From Pleodorina starrii (Eukaryota > Chlorophyta > Chlorophyceae > Chlamydomonadales > Volvocaceae), in contig BRXU01000022.1 in NCBI GenBank assembly GCA_030267565.1, forward strand, positions 392,001 through 456,000: DNA of 64,000 nucleotides, written 5' to 3'. The first letter of the stretch is position 1. Every line of letters begins with the position of its first letter. A program made the translations under genes and the position numbers. The notes under the pieces are model-generated. The model saw only the letters and a list, made by a program, of their open reading frames with translations. It was not told the DNA's origin and ran no database searches. Shown piece by piece: positions 35,870 to 46,045 of this stretch.

Positions 35870-37089
35870 CACCGGTAACGGTAGTACGGCAGAAAGTGAC
35901 AAGAATGCGGTCGTAGAGCTCGAGAGGGCGGAGGAATGGACATGGGAGTAAGGGGAGTGGGACTGGATAGGGGAGTGGAACAGCAGAATCAGAAGCAGGG
36001 TGTTGCGTGTTGGGTGTTGCGTGGGTACAGTGGGGTCCAGGGTGCTTAGGAGGTTGGAAGCAGCAGGTCAACAGCTGGCTCCACCCGGAATCAGTCACGG
36101 GGCTGTGAGAGCTGGTGAGAGACGGTGGAGTAGTCGGGTACGGTGTGGGCTGAGCAGAGGATGATTTGTGCTGTACGACTGTTTGTACACCGGCGAGCCG
36201 TTCGTTGTTTATTCGTTGTGGGCATTCCGAGGATTGCGTGGTTTAAAACATTGTGTTGGTTGCTCAGGTTGGTTGTCATACGAATGAAGAGGCATTTCTA
36301 GTACATTCTGTTCTGTATGAATTACCGTACTACGGTATTGTACTACTGCACTACTGTGTCGTGCACACGACGGGCTCCGACAGCAAACGGCCTTGCTTGG
36401 CGACAGTGTTGGGTGCGGCATGTGCCAATCATCATTAATTCAAAGGATCGGTCCGCTCGTGTAGGAGGCCCAGGCCGAACGCGAGTCGGCCGTTCATTGG
36501 AGAAGAGCTGCATACACGGTGCAGATCGGTCCAGCAGACTTTATCAAGCGGAATCAGTGTGAGTCGTCAGGTCGCTGTTGAGATGTGCATATGATACCAA
36601 AGCAATGCATTTGTCAGGCATCGGAAATGGAACATGAGGTCATTTCGGTGGGTGGTTCCCGCGCGCTCTCGTGGTACGGCAGGTGCCGTACCATCTGGAG
36701 CACTGCAGGTAGGGCTCGAATGTACCCGCCACTTGAACCCACTGCCGCCCACATCTGTGTATACGGTGTTACGGCCACCACTGAAATGGCAGCCCATTCA
36801 GGCAACGCAGGCATTCTCTTCTTCACGAACTCCTTGGGGTGCAGATGACCTACTGACCAAAGTAAGCCATTTTCCAGGACAGGTCAAACCTGCGGTGCAC
36901 GACCCAAAAAATGAACCTCATTCAGCCCTGACCTGCCTGCCACCTCATGAGTAATACTGGCTCGTCCATAACCCCAGACCCCACCCCGCCTCCCACCCCG
37001 CCTTCCACCCCGCCTCCCACCGTACCCAGCCTCCCACCCCGCCTCCCATCCAAATCCCTTACCCCATCCCCACCCCAGACCCCCACCCC
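35870..37089. other. Intergenic region
   Basis: No gene recognised. It contains repeat E (36871-36975) and, from 36970, C-rich CCCACCCCGCCT-type repeats. Confidence 0.4.
36871..36975 (+). repeat. Dispersed repeat E, copy 1
   Basis: Shares about 100 bases with 45292-45400 in the same orientation, including 'AAAAAATGAACCTCATTCAG' and 'CCTGCCACCTCATGA'. Confidence 0.8.
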
Positions 37090-37553
37090 ATGACCCCCAC
37101 CCCTCCCCCCGCATCGGTGGCGGTGGTGCAGCCGACGCCGCTGCCTGGCGTCCTGCTGCCGTGGCGCCAGCGCACGTCGCAGCAACTGCCCGCACCACCG
37201 TCGGGTGCAGCGGTGTTTGCACCCGAGGCCGAGATGACGGACCCAGAGCCGGCGCCACCACCCCTGCCACTGCTGCCGCCGCCCCAGCCGGCGGACCAAA
37301 AGAAAGAGGGTTAGGAGGAGGAGGAAAAGCAGCACAAGCAGGCACAGAGGGGTCGAGGTGTGGACACATTTCACTGCCACCAGCACCGTAGGTCCCGGAG
37401 CCGCCCCTGCAGCAGGAGCCACAGTTGCAGCAGCAGTCGCAGCCACAGCCGCTCTGTGTCTCTGCACCGGCAGGCCGGCCCGTGTAAGGACAGTGACCGG
37501 CGGGCCGCACCGTGGTGAAGCCACCGCACCCAGCCACACCACAGGAGGTTACA

Positions 37554-37697
37554 CCGTGTGGGCCCGTGGTCCGAAAGCCCACCTGCCCCACTGCCTCCAG
37601 GGGTCATTGCCGCCATGACCACGTCCGTGGCAGCGGTGGTGGCGGCGGCGGTGGCGGCAGCGGGGCAGGTGGGCATGTGGACCACGGGCCCACACGG
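37554..37697. repeat. Short-arm hairpin (42-nt arms)
   Basis: Left arm 37554-37595 and right arm 37656-37697 pair with about 4 mismatches over 42 positions and a 60-base loop. The arms contain 'GTGTGGGCCCGTGGTCC' and 'GCCCACCTGCCCC'. Confidence 0.85.
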
Positions 37698-38170
37698 CAG
37701 CGGGGGAGGTGGCGGCCACGGCCCAGTCGTGAGGTGGTGCCACAGTGCCGCCTCACTGGAACAATGGCAGTGACGGTGAGCGGCCATGGCTGGGGCTGCG
37801 GCTGCGAGTGCGACTATGGATGCGGGTGCAGGTGTGGTAGTCGCTACGGCTGCGGCTGGCACCGAGTGTGGGCGGCGAGTAGTGAATGTGAAAGTGGTGG
37901 TGGCCGGCGTCTGTAGGCGCAAGCTCCAGGCGCCCGCAGGCCCAGTCTGCACCGGTACCTCGCTTCCTTGGCGCCTCCTCCTCTTCCTTGTCGTGCTGGC
38001 CGTGGGGTGGGGGGTGTAGGGTCTGGGGGGTGAGGTCTGGGGGGTGGGGTGGGAGGGGAGTGTGGGGTGGGGGGTGCGGTGGGGGGTGCGGTGGGGTGGG
38101 GGGGGTGGGGGTCCTGGGGTGATAGGTGGGAGGTGGGGTGGAATGGGGGGCGGGGGGCGGGGGGCTAGCA

Positions 38171-38740
38171 CCCAGTGGCTAGCACGGCTTAGCTTCGTGC
38201 TGGCACCCACGTGTGTCCGACCCCCTGCATACCTCCCACACCTTCTCCCTTTCCCTCCCATCAGTTTGGCGGCGACATCACCACCAATGGCACGTGGGGC
38301 TTTTCCGCCGCCGTTTGACCTGCTCACGCTAGACGATGCGCAACGGCCCCTGGCGCTGGTGTTGCCGGCACGCCTGTTTGTCGCCGACTGCCCGCCAGAG
38401 TTGAAGTGCAAGTTTGACATCCTGTGCCTGTGCGGCGCACCGCACGACACGGTGTTCTTTGCAACCAACCGTGTCACGCGGCGTGCCACACAGGATGTCA
38501 AACATGCACTTCATCTCTGGCGGGCAGTCGGCGACAAAGAGGTGCGCCGGCAATCCCAGCGCCAGGGGCCGTTGTGCATCGTCCAGCGTGAGCAGGTCAA
38601 ACGGCGGTGGAAACGCCCCACGTGCCATTGGTGGTGATGTCGCCGCCAAACTGAGGGTAGGGAAAGGGAGAAGGTGTGGGAGGCAGGAGGTCGGACACAC
38701 GTGGGTGCCAGCGTGAGGCCAAGCCGTGCTAGCCACTGGG
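38171..38740. repeat. Large imperfect inverted repeat (foldback)
   Basis: Left arm 38171-38453 pairs with 38468-38740 around a centre of about 14 bases. Conserved blocks include 'TTTGGCGGCGACATCACCAC', 'GACCTGCTCACGCT' and 'GTCGCCGACTGCCCGCCAGA'. The arms differ by substitutions and a few indels. Both keep open the same frame ('FDLLTLDDAQRPLAL'), and both carry a CAG acceptor-like site before TTTGG, so a fragment of a spliced gene appears to have been duplicated in inverted orientation. Confidence 0.92.
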
Positions 38741-38811
38741 TAGCGTGCCATTTGTGAGTGGCAGCAACGTGCGTGGCGCAGGGGTTAATGGGAAATTGCG
38801 AAGTTTATTGC

Positions 38812-39700
38812 CTAGATGCTGTAAGTAACTGGAGGTGAATTGGTGAAAGTTGATGTGAGTGGCTGGGACCATTGGCCCCGCTTTGGTCCCCGCTCACTCC
38901 CCTCCTGCCCCGTGTGCTGGTGCTGGCGGCTGGACAAGTAGTTATGGGCCATAGGGCCAAACTGCGGCAGGTAAGCGGAAAGCGCCAAGCAGGTCCCATT
39001 TCCCGGTGGTGCGCGGGGGGTGGGGCATGCGATTACATGACTGAAAAGTGGTATACATAACGCCAGACGAGTGTAGCATCGCAGGCTCACCTTCAGTGCG
39101 ACGGTGCTGGTGCGGCCTTGCAAGCTGGCATCTCGAGCGATGGCGGAGGCGTTTGGCGGCAGATACGTAAAGCCCTTCTTCATCAGCGGGGCGTAAGGGG
39201 AGGGGCACAGACCTGGCGACTGAGCATGGGTGCGCCCAGATGGTCCTATTGGACGGGAAGGGTGGGAGGAAAGAGGCAGGGCGGGGCGGGAAGGCAAGGC
39301 AAGGCGGACGTTAGCAGCAGTTATCCGGTGCAGCATAGATTAGACATGTACCGAATCTCGCTGGAAAGGTGGGGTATCGGTGGTTATCAGACTATACGGG
39401 CTTTAGGGGCGGCAATCGGCGGCGGTGGTTAAGAGTAGTGATGGGCATGGAGGTGCAAATCACGCTTTCCGCGTTTACCGCGTGTTCCGTGTTTACCGCG
39501 CACGCACGCACCTGGATCTCATTGAAGGTGTACGCCGCGGGGTGTGCAGCGTCGAACACGAGGTTGCCGTCTGCCGGGAGCGCCGCGAAGCGGCTGTTTA
39601 CAGACGCGACGTGGGCGATGTCGGTGCGGCTGGGCTGGTGCCAGCTCAAGACGGCTGGGAGCGTTAGCAGTTTGCTATCATAGCCGAGGTCAACACCTGC
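38812..39700 (-). CDS. Possible 3' part of an unrecognised minus-strand gene
   Basis: Three minus-strand segments join in phase with good splice sites. One ends at 39512 ('AAYTFNEIQ', donor GTGCGT). One is 39219-39091 ('LMKKGFTYLPPNASAIARD', donor GTGAGC). One runs from 38961 to a stop at 38812 ('FGPMAHNYLSSRQHQHTG'). No family recognised. The upstream exon overlaps the 39587-39675 hairpin arm, and the last exon begins with TTTGG after CAG, like the foldback arms at 38.2-38.7 kb, so the foldbacks may derive from this gene or a relative. More minus-strand coding signal lies at about 39827-39960 ('VVKINHLPCSKPILDG'). The 5' end was not found. Confidence 0.35.
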
Positions 39701-39806
39701 GTGCGCGGGCCTCTTCTGCAAACTGCCAACGCTCCCATCCGTGTTGACCTGGCACCAGCCCAGCCGCACCGACATCGCCCACGTCGCGTCTGTAAACAGC
39801 CGCTTC
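39587..39806. ncRNA. Hairpin with miRNA-precursor-like geometry (candidate)
   Basis: Left arm 39587-39675 and right arm 39718-39806 are 89 nt each with a loop of 42 nt. The first 58 positions of the stem pair perfectly ('GAAGCGGCTGTTTACAGACG' opens the arm), and only about 4 mismatches lie in the loop-proximal third. Green-alga small-RNA precursors are often long, nearly perfect hairpins of this kind. Transcription and processing cannot be judged from sequence; the arm also overlaps a possible exon. Confidence 0.5.
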
Positions 39807-40520
39807 GATGGAGAGACTTCGGACGTCTAGGAACCGTTTGGATTGCCAAAGCGCCCCGAGAGGCCCATCCAGAATCGGTTTGCTGCAGGGCAGGTGGTTA
39901 ATCTTGACAACAGGCCGTAGGCCGGGGTCGTCTTTGAGCGGTCCGGCGTGCAGGTGCTGGTGAGCAGGAAGATACCGTATCTGTCGGAGATGGCTGGAAC
40001 TGAAGGGCGCCCGCCCTGCACGCGCCTGCAGTGTCACAAGAGGCGCAGCATAAGACAGCGCAGGCCGTTTCGTGGTCGCCAGTACAGGGAACTTACGGCA
40101 TGATGCTGTGCTAGGGAGCGAGCCGTTGGCCAGAAGAAGGGTAAATTATAATATAGGATTTAAGTTGGGCAAAGTTTGTAACGCTCAATTTATGCCGGCG
40201 CATCACGCGAGGCGCGCTGAGAGGTGTAGTTGCATTACGGTTGAGAAGCACTGGAGGTGAAGGGGGTTCGGTCCAACGTTGGTAGGTAAAGCCGTCGCCA
40301 GGGTTTGGTCCAACGTTGGCAGATACAGCGGTTGCCGATTATTGCTGGGCGTGGAAACATTAAAGTAAACCCGTCTGCTACGCAGCAACTGCGTCTCGCC
40401 CCTGATATCAAGTACGTTGCCGTACATGAGGGGTATCGGTGAGCGAGGATGTGTAGCGTTACATGACGGCCATGACGGCCATTTTAGGTCATGTATGGTC
40501 CTTCCACCGAAAAGTAAAAT

Positions 40521-43500
40521 ATGTCAAGTGAGCACGGCATTATTGAGGTGGACAAGGAGGTACTCGTCCAGTTGTTCGACTTTTGGGCTCCGAGGACTCA
40601 CCCCCCCTGGAGTGGCAGGGAGGCGGCGGTGGGGGCGGACCCGGCGGCAACGAACCGCGGCATCGAGGCGATCATGCGGACGGCCGCCGATGCCGCCAAG
40701 GCCAAGTACGGCAAGCCCGCGCAGCTGCTGCTGGTGGTGCTGCCCGGTAAGGTGGGTGGGGGGCGTGAGGCGGGGTGGAGGTGGAGGTGGAGGCGAGGGC
40801 TGGCGGGACGGTGAACGCATACCGTAGGACTGACGTACCGTCATACCGTACGACTGCTTGCTCGCCAAGGCATAAATAGCACGGGCCCGCTTACTGCCTT
40901 CCACTCACTTCTTTTGGTTGATCCCCTTCAGCTGCACAACATACATCGCACCGCATCCCTGCCTTTGCCTGTACATCAATGCCTAACCATGCTGTCACCA
41001 TGCCCTTCCCTTCGCCACTTGCCTGGGCTGTCGCTGCAACGCTGGTCATCTTCAGGTAAGCGCTCGTGTCCTGAGTGTTGATTGCGTGCTTACATGTCCC
41101 TTACGCTGTCAGGCCTCGTTTTTGGGCATTCGGGCGGGGTACTAGGTTCACGCACGCGCATGCCAGCAACAGCGGTTTTCTCCGCTCTCGCTCTCCGCTT
41201 CATTACCATCAGCCAACTTCGTTTACCTCTTCGTCAATAGTTTACAATACTATAGCATTAGCGTACTACGTTGCATACGGTGGGCGGCGTGACAGCTCCG
41301 ACACGCTGCCTTACATGAACGACTCCGACACGAGTTCGTTTGGGGCGCCGTCACGCTTGGTGTTCGGCGCAGCCACTGGTCGGCTACAAGCACGTAATTG
41401 GTAACTATCAGAGTCCGTAAGCAGTTCGTTTTCGGGAAGCTTGACAGGGATCCAGTCGACCTTCAGACTACAACGTCCGCAGGGCTTTTTGTCTTGTTCT
41501 TACAAATTCACCCTTCAAATCCCCCCTCCTCCCCGTGCTCCCCGGCAGATGATCGACGAGTACAAGGAGATCAAGCGCGTCTCATACATTGAGCTGGGCC
41601 ATCCTTTCCAAGTGATTGCCGGGAACAAGGTGGGGCGGCGGCGGCGAGTGGGGGGGGGGGAGGATGGGGTGTGAGAGGGACAGGGAGAGGCATATCGGCG
41701 GCGGGTCGGAGGATCTCGGGAATTCGAGGGGTCTGGGCGGAAATGGGCAGACTGGGGCCCCTGGCACGTCGTTTGAGGCGCTGTTTCCTCTTGTAGACCC
41801 CCGCCCACCCACACGTGTGGACCCCCGCCCCCCTGCCTCCCTCCCGGCCTCTTGGGACTGTCATACTCGACCCTCCCACCTTGCCCCTCCCACCTTCCCC
41901 ATCCCCCACCCCCACCTTCCCCCCTCCCAGGCACCTCTACAGGCCAAGGTCGGTACCCGCCCCGGCTCCAAGGGCGGCGACCCGCAGTACTGCGCCAACG
42001 TGGCCATGAAGATCAACAACAAGCTGGGCGGCGTCAATGTAACGCTGTCGGGCGGACTCAAGTGAGGCGGGGAGGGAGGGAGGGAGGACTGAGGCGGTGG
42101 AGGGCACGCGGGGGCCGGCAGTGGAGCATTGTGTGTGCGTGTTTGGGTTTCGGGTGGCGCACCCCGTGTTCGCGTAAGTGGCCAAGAGGGCTGGAGGGCG
42201 GAGGGGGCGAACCTTCTCTCGAATCACCCACCCACCCACCCACCCACTTCCTGCTGCCTCTGCCGCTGCTGCACACCGCACTCGTCACTCGTCACTCGTC
42301 ACCCCGCAGGTACGTACCTGCCGGTGCTGGGCGGCCAGGGCGCCATGCCCTTCATGATCATGGGCGCCGATGTGACGAACCCCACGGGGGCGGCGGCGCG
42401 CGCAGACGTGCGCGACCCCATCCGTTGCTGCCGTGGTTGTCTCTATGGACAGCACTCTGGGCCGCTGGGCCACCCGCGTGCTGCTGCAGACGGGGCGGCA
42501 GGTGGTGATCAGCGGCATGGCCACCGCCACCAAGGAACTGCTGCTGGAGCAACAAGTTACCGTAGCACTGGAGGGGTTGGGCGGGTGGGGGGCCAGGGGT
42601 CGGCAGCTGAAAAGACGGTGCTTGTGTGGAGTGGAGTGGGGTGGGGTGGCATCATCCCGCCGCCGTGTCCCATCGCGACTGCCCGCCCGCCCCCGCTCGC
42701 CTCCATTTCCATCCTCCGGTCCTTGCGCTCTGAAACCCTCCTCATCACCTCACCCATCGCCTCACCCATCGCCTGAGTCTCAACGCCCCAGGCAAGCCAA
42801 GCCGCTCCACATCGCGACGGTGTGTCGGAGGGCCAGTTCGATCAGGTGCTGGCCGAAGAGGACATGGCCATACGCCAGGTGCATAGTATGGGGGGGGGGG
42901 AAGGGGGGAGGGCTGGGTTGGCAGCTTTGGATGTGTCGATGGACGGATGTGTCCCTCGTGGACTGTGTTTCGCACCACCCAGGTCCTTCCTCATCCCTAC
43001 ATCCCTCCTCGTCCCCCCTTCTCGTCCCCATGTGGGGGGGGGAGGAGGGATGTGGGGATTACGGTAGGAAAAGGACCTGGGTTGTGCGAAACACAGTCCA
43101 CGAGGGACACCCGACATCCGTCCATCGACACATCCAAAGCTGCCAACCCAGCCCTCCCCCCTTCCCCCCCCCAATACTACGCACCTGGTGCATGGCCATG
43201 TACTCTTCGGCCAGAACCTGGTCGAACTGACCCTCCGACACACCGTCGCGATGCGGAGCGGCTTGGCTTGCCTGGGGCATTGAGAGTCAGGCGATGGGTG
43301 AGGCGATGGGTGAGGTGATGAGTAGCGTGGCGTGGCGTGGCGCACCCCGGGAGCGACCTTTCCACTGATCGGATCATTTTTGGCGTCTCGTGTGGTCTCG
43401 GATTGTGCAACCGGCTGCGCGTGTGCCCGCAGGAAACAAACAGACCAGCACACTACCACGTGCTTATTGACGAGATTGGCTTCGGAGCGGACGGGGTGCA

Positions 43501-44168
43501 GATCCTCACCTACTGGATGTGCTACCTCTACCAGCGCACCACCAAGTACGTTGTGGCTCCCGGGGTACCGCGCCGTACCGTACGGCACTGGCGGGAGGGA
43601 CTGGGCTGCCGTTGTGTGCCGCCTGCCTGTGGACCCGCGGGAGGGAAAAGGCTGTGTGGGATGACTGAAGGCAGCGGCGGCGTGAAAGCCTCCCGCCCCT
43701 GCCAGCTCTTACACTGCATCTTCCCGCGCCCCCCCCCCGCCCGGGCCCCTCCCAGTTCGGTCAGCTACTGCCCGCCCGCTTACTGCGCGGACTGCGCCGC
43801 CTTCCGCGGCCGCACGCTGCTGGTGAGTGGGGGGATTTGCCCACCAGTGCAGGACCCCGAGGGGGGGGGGTGGCCAGGGCGATACCTGATACGGAACGGC
43901 AAGGCGGGGCCCCTCGATGTGTCGTATTGCGAGACGCTACATGGGCTGCTGCCGCACCCATCCCGCCCTCCCCCACGTACCTGCGCTCCAGTTTGTCGCT
44001 TTTTGCCCCTCTGGCGCCCTCCCTTCGGCCGCCTCCTCCTCCTCCGCTTCGGACAGCGCCAGTGAGGCCGGCTCCGTGCACGGGGTGCAGGGCCCGGGTG
44101 GCGCCAGCGGACCCGCCAGGTTCGCGGGTATCCACAAGGGGCTGGGCAACGTGCTGTACTTCATGTGA
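40521..44168 (+). pseudogene. AGO: Argonaute relic: Mid and PIWI domains only, frameshifted
   Basis: Exon-like segments: 40521-40751 (Mid, 'AQLLLVVLPGK'), 41549-41629 ('EYKEIKRVSYIELG'), 41931-42061 ('QYCANVAMKINNKLGG'), 42310-42555 ('MIMGADVTNPTG', 'SVAAVVVSMDS', 'KELLLE'), 42792-42878 ('RDGVSEGQFDQVLAEED'), 43433-43545 ('RPAHYHVLIDEIGFGADG'), 43756-43822 ('PPAYCADCAAFRGR') and 43992-44168 ('GIHKGLGNVLYFM'). Argonautes bind small RNAs and cleave or repress targets. No N or PAZ domain was found upstream. Two frameshifts interrupt the PIWI exon: a tandem GTAC duplication at the acceptor (42310) and one extra base between 'VRDP' and 'SVAAVV' (about 42418-42421). The block normally between 'EGQF' and 'RPAHYHV' (with KRHHTR) is missing, and an inverted duplication (42741-43322) occupies that place. 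A sequencing error could explain the one-base shift, less easily the rest. Confidence 0.7.
42741..43322. repeat. Inverted duplication of an Argonaute PIWI exon and flanking introns
   Basis: Left arm about 42741-43030 pairs with 43035-43322 with almost no spacer. Each arm contains the exon encoding 'RDGVSEGQFDQVLAEE' with its own CAG acceptor and GTGC donor; the minus-strand copy reads 'EEYMAMHQ' where the plus copy reads 'EEDMAIRQ'. The arms have diverged by substitutions and G-run length. Confidence 0.93.
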
Positions 44169-44407
44169 GGTAGTCAACCAGCAGGTGCTTGAGCAGGAGG
44201 CTGGCTGTATGGCGGGGCTGAGGGGGGTGAAGCGGCTGGCCGGTAAGATGGCGGTCGAGGTCAGCAGAGGATGGACAGCTGCGGGACGCAGATGGTCCCC
44301 CGCTGCAGTGTAAGGGCGCAGGGGGCTGCTCCCTCTGTTGCTGCTGGTGCTGCTTTGGCAGCATTACATTGCCGGTCGGTCTGTAGGCAGTAATGCTGGG
44401 GAGGGAT

Positions 44408-44440
44408 GGGTTTTAGGGTTTTAGGGTATTAGGTTTTAGA
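44408..44440 (+). repeat. Interstitial telomere-like repeat (TTTTAGGG)2-3
   Basis: 'GGGTTTTAGGGTTTTAGGGT' followed by a degenerate third unit. TTTTAGGG is the Chlamydomonas telomere unit. Confidence 0.75.
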
Positions 44441-45291
44441 CCGGTGTGTACCGTACACCGATAAGCGGGACACCGGCCGAGCGTCGCCTCCAAGTGGTGT
44501 GTGGTGTGAACGTTGTGCACTTGTGCTACCCTCGCCCGCTCCGAACACCTATCTCGGTCGATTGTGCCATGGGTTACGCTGGTAACAGCTCACGACCCGC
44601 ACGCGGGATCGCCCGTGAGGGCCCCCACCCATAACTGCCGCCAAAGGGAAGTGTCATCGGCGCTTAGCCCGCCATGAGGTTATATTGCAGCGCTCCTGAC
44701 TCCCACAGGCGGACGGAATGTCCTTGCACTGCCCCATTACGGCCCCACGTGCGCCGTCCTCCTTCACCCAGTAACGCCGCCAGCCTTCCAACCTCCTTCG
44801 GGTAATCCGAAAGAGTACACTAATGAGGTGCCTCGAACTGATGAGGTGCTTATGAAGTGCACATACAGGCGCACGGAACTCCCTCACACTGCACCAGTAC
44901 GACCCAACGCCCTCCATTACGGTTTCTCTGTCGTGCTTTCTGTTAGCTTTCTGAGGGTGAGAACGCAGAATCAGAAGCCCTTACCGGATACTCTTTTGTT
45001 CACTTGTTCATTTTCTACACACTACGAGTCCAACTACGGTTTTGGAACTCGTACACTCCACTTGCCCAGCGAACCTGACTTGTGACCTGGTCTGTAGTTT
45101 TTTTATTTATGCACCGCTTTCCACAGCGCTTGCAGCCCACACTGAGGTCCTGCCGGTAAGGTATCCTGTTGGTATACCCCAAGCGGCCCACTCGCACAAA
45201 CTAACCGCCGCACCTATTGCACCCTGTACGCACCCGTAGTGCACGTATACAGTATTGCAATTTTATTCTCTGCCAAACAGCTCTTTCCACC

Positions 45292-45400
45292 TGTTTTCCA
45301 TGACAGGCCAAACCTGCGCATGAGCGCCAAAAAATGAACCTCATTCAGCCCTGCCCCGCCTGCCACCTCATGAAGCCGTAATGACCCGTCCGTAACCCGC
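45292..45400 (+). repeat. Dispersed repeat E, copy 2
   Basis: Matches 36871-36975; shares 'AAAAAATGAACCTCATTCAG' and the C-rich continuation. Confidence 0.8.
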
Positions 45401-45956
45401 CCGAGAAACACTCAAAAGACCAAGTATGAAAAACACATCCAACATCGATGCTGTGTATGTATTGCTTGTCTGCTTGTATCCAAGATGTGTTAAATACGGA
45501 TGCATCCATTCGCAAGACTCATCCCAGATCCCACCCTCTGTCAATTGATCGGACGCTGGTCCCCTCCCGCGATGCGCCCACCCCAGCCAGCCGTCCAGCC
45601 CCCCACTCCCCATCCGCGTCCCGTCCCCGCATGCCGTCTCGTGATCCCGCGTCCAGCGACTGTCCCTCGGGCTCTCCTGCGTTCACTCTTAAAACCCCCA
45701 CCCCCACCCTACCCCTCGGCAAAGGTGCTGTTTTTTGGTGGGCATCAAACCAAATGCGCCCTGCACTCGCGCCCCGCACCCGCACCGCATTCCATGCCTG
45801 ATCATTTGTTCCACCCGGGAAGAAACAAACAAACACTCACAGTATCGGTTGTAGCTCTCCGAAGCTTCGAAGGTCACCCTAGGAGCCCTCAGGTCGCCTC
45901 CCTGTCCCTCAGCGCACGAAGGGCCACGCAGCTGCCGGACAGCCCTTAAGCCCCAC

Positions 45957-45982
45957 TCTTCTTTCCGAGTCTGGAGCCCACC
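45957..45982 (+). repeat. Dispersed repeat C, third copy
   Basis: 'CTTTCCGAGTCTGGAGCCCA', the core shared with 7936 and 16728. Confidence 0.6.
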
Positions 45983-46045
45983 ATAGCATAGCACCATTGA
46001 TGACACCCCGTCAACAACGACCGTACGACACTCGACACACGCTGC

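Larger units (their letters stand above)
44169..46045. other. Intergenic region
   Basis: Contains a TGTAA (Chlamydomonas-type poly(A) signal) near 44309, a telomere-like run at 44408, repeat E copy 2 at 45292 and repeat C copy 3 at 45957. No gene recognised. Confidence 0.45.

Noticed and set aside
37090..37314. Proline-rich plus-strand ORF
   Set aside because: Simple composition inside C-rich repeats, no splice partners or recognised motif.
39587..39806. Transposon with terminal inverted repeats
   Set aside because: Only 42 bases lie between the arms and no target-site duplication is evident; a hairpin fits better.
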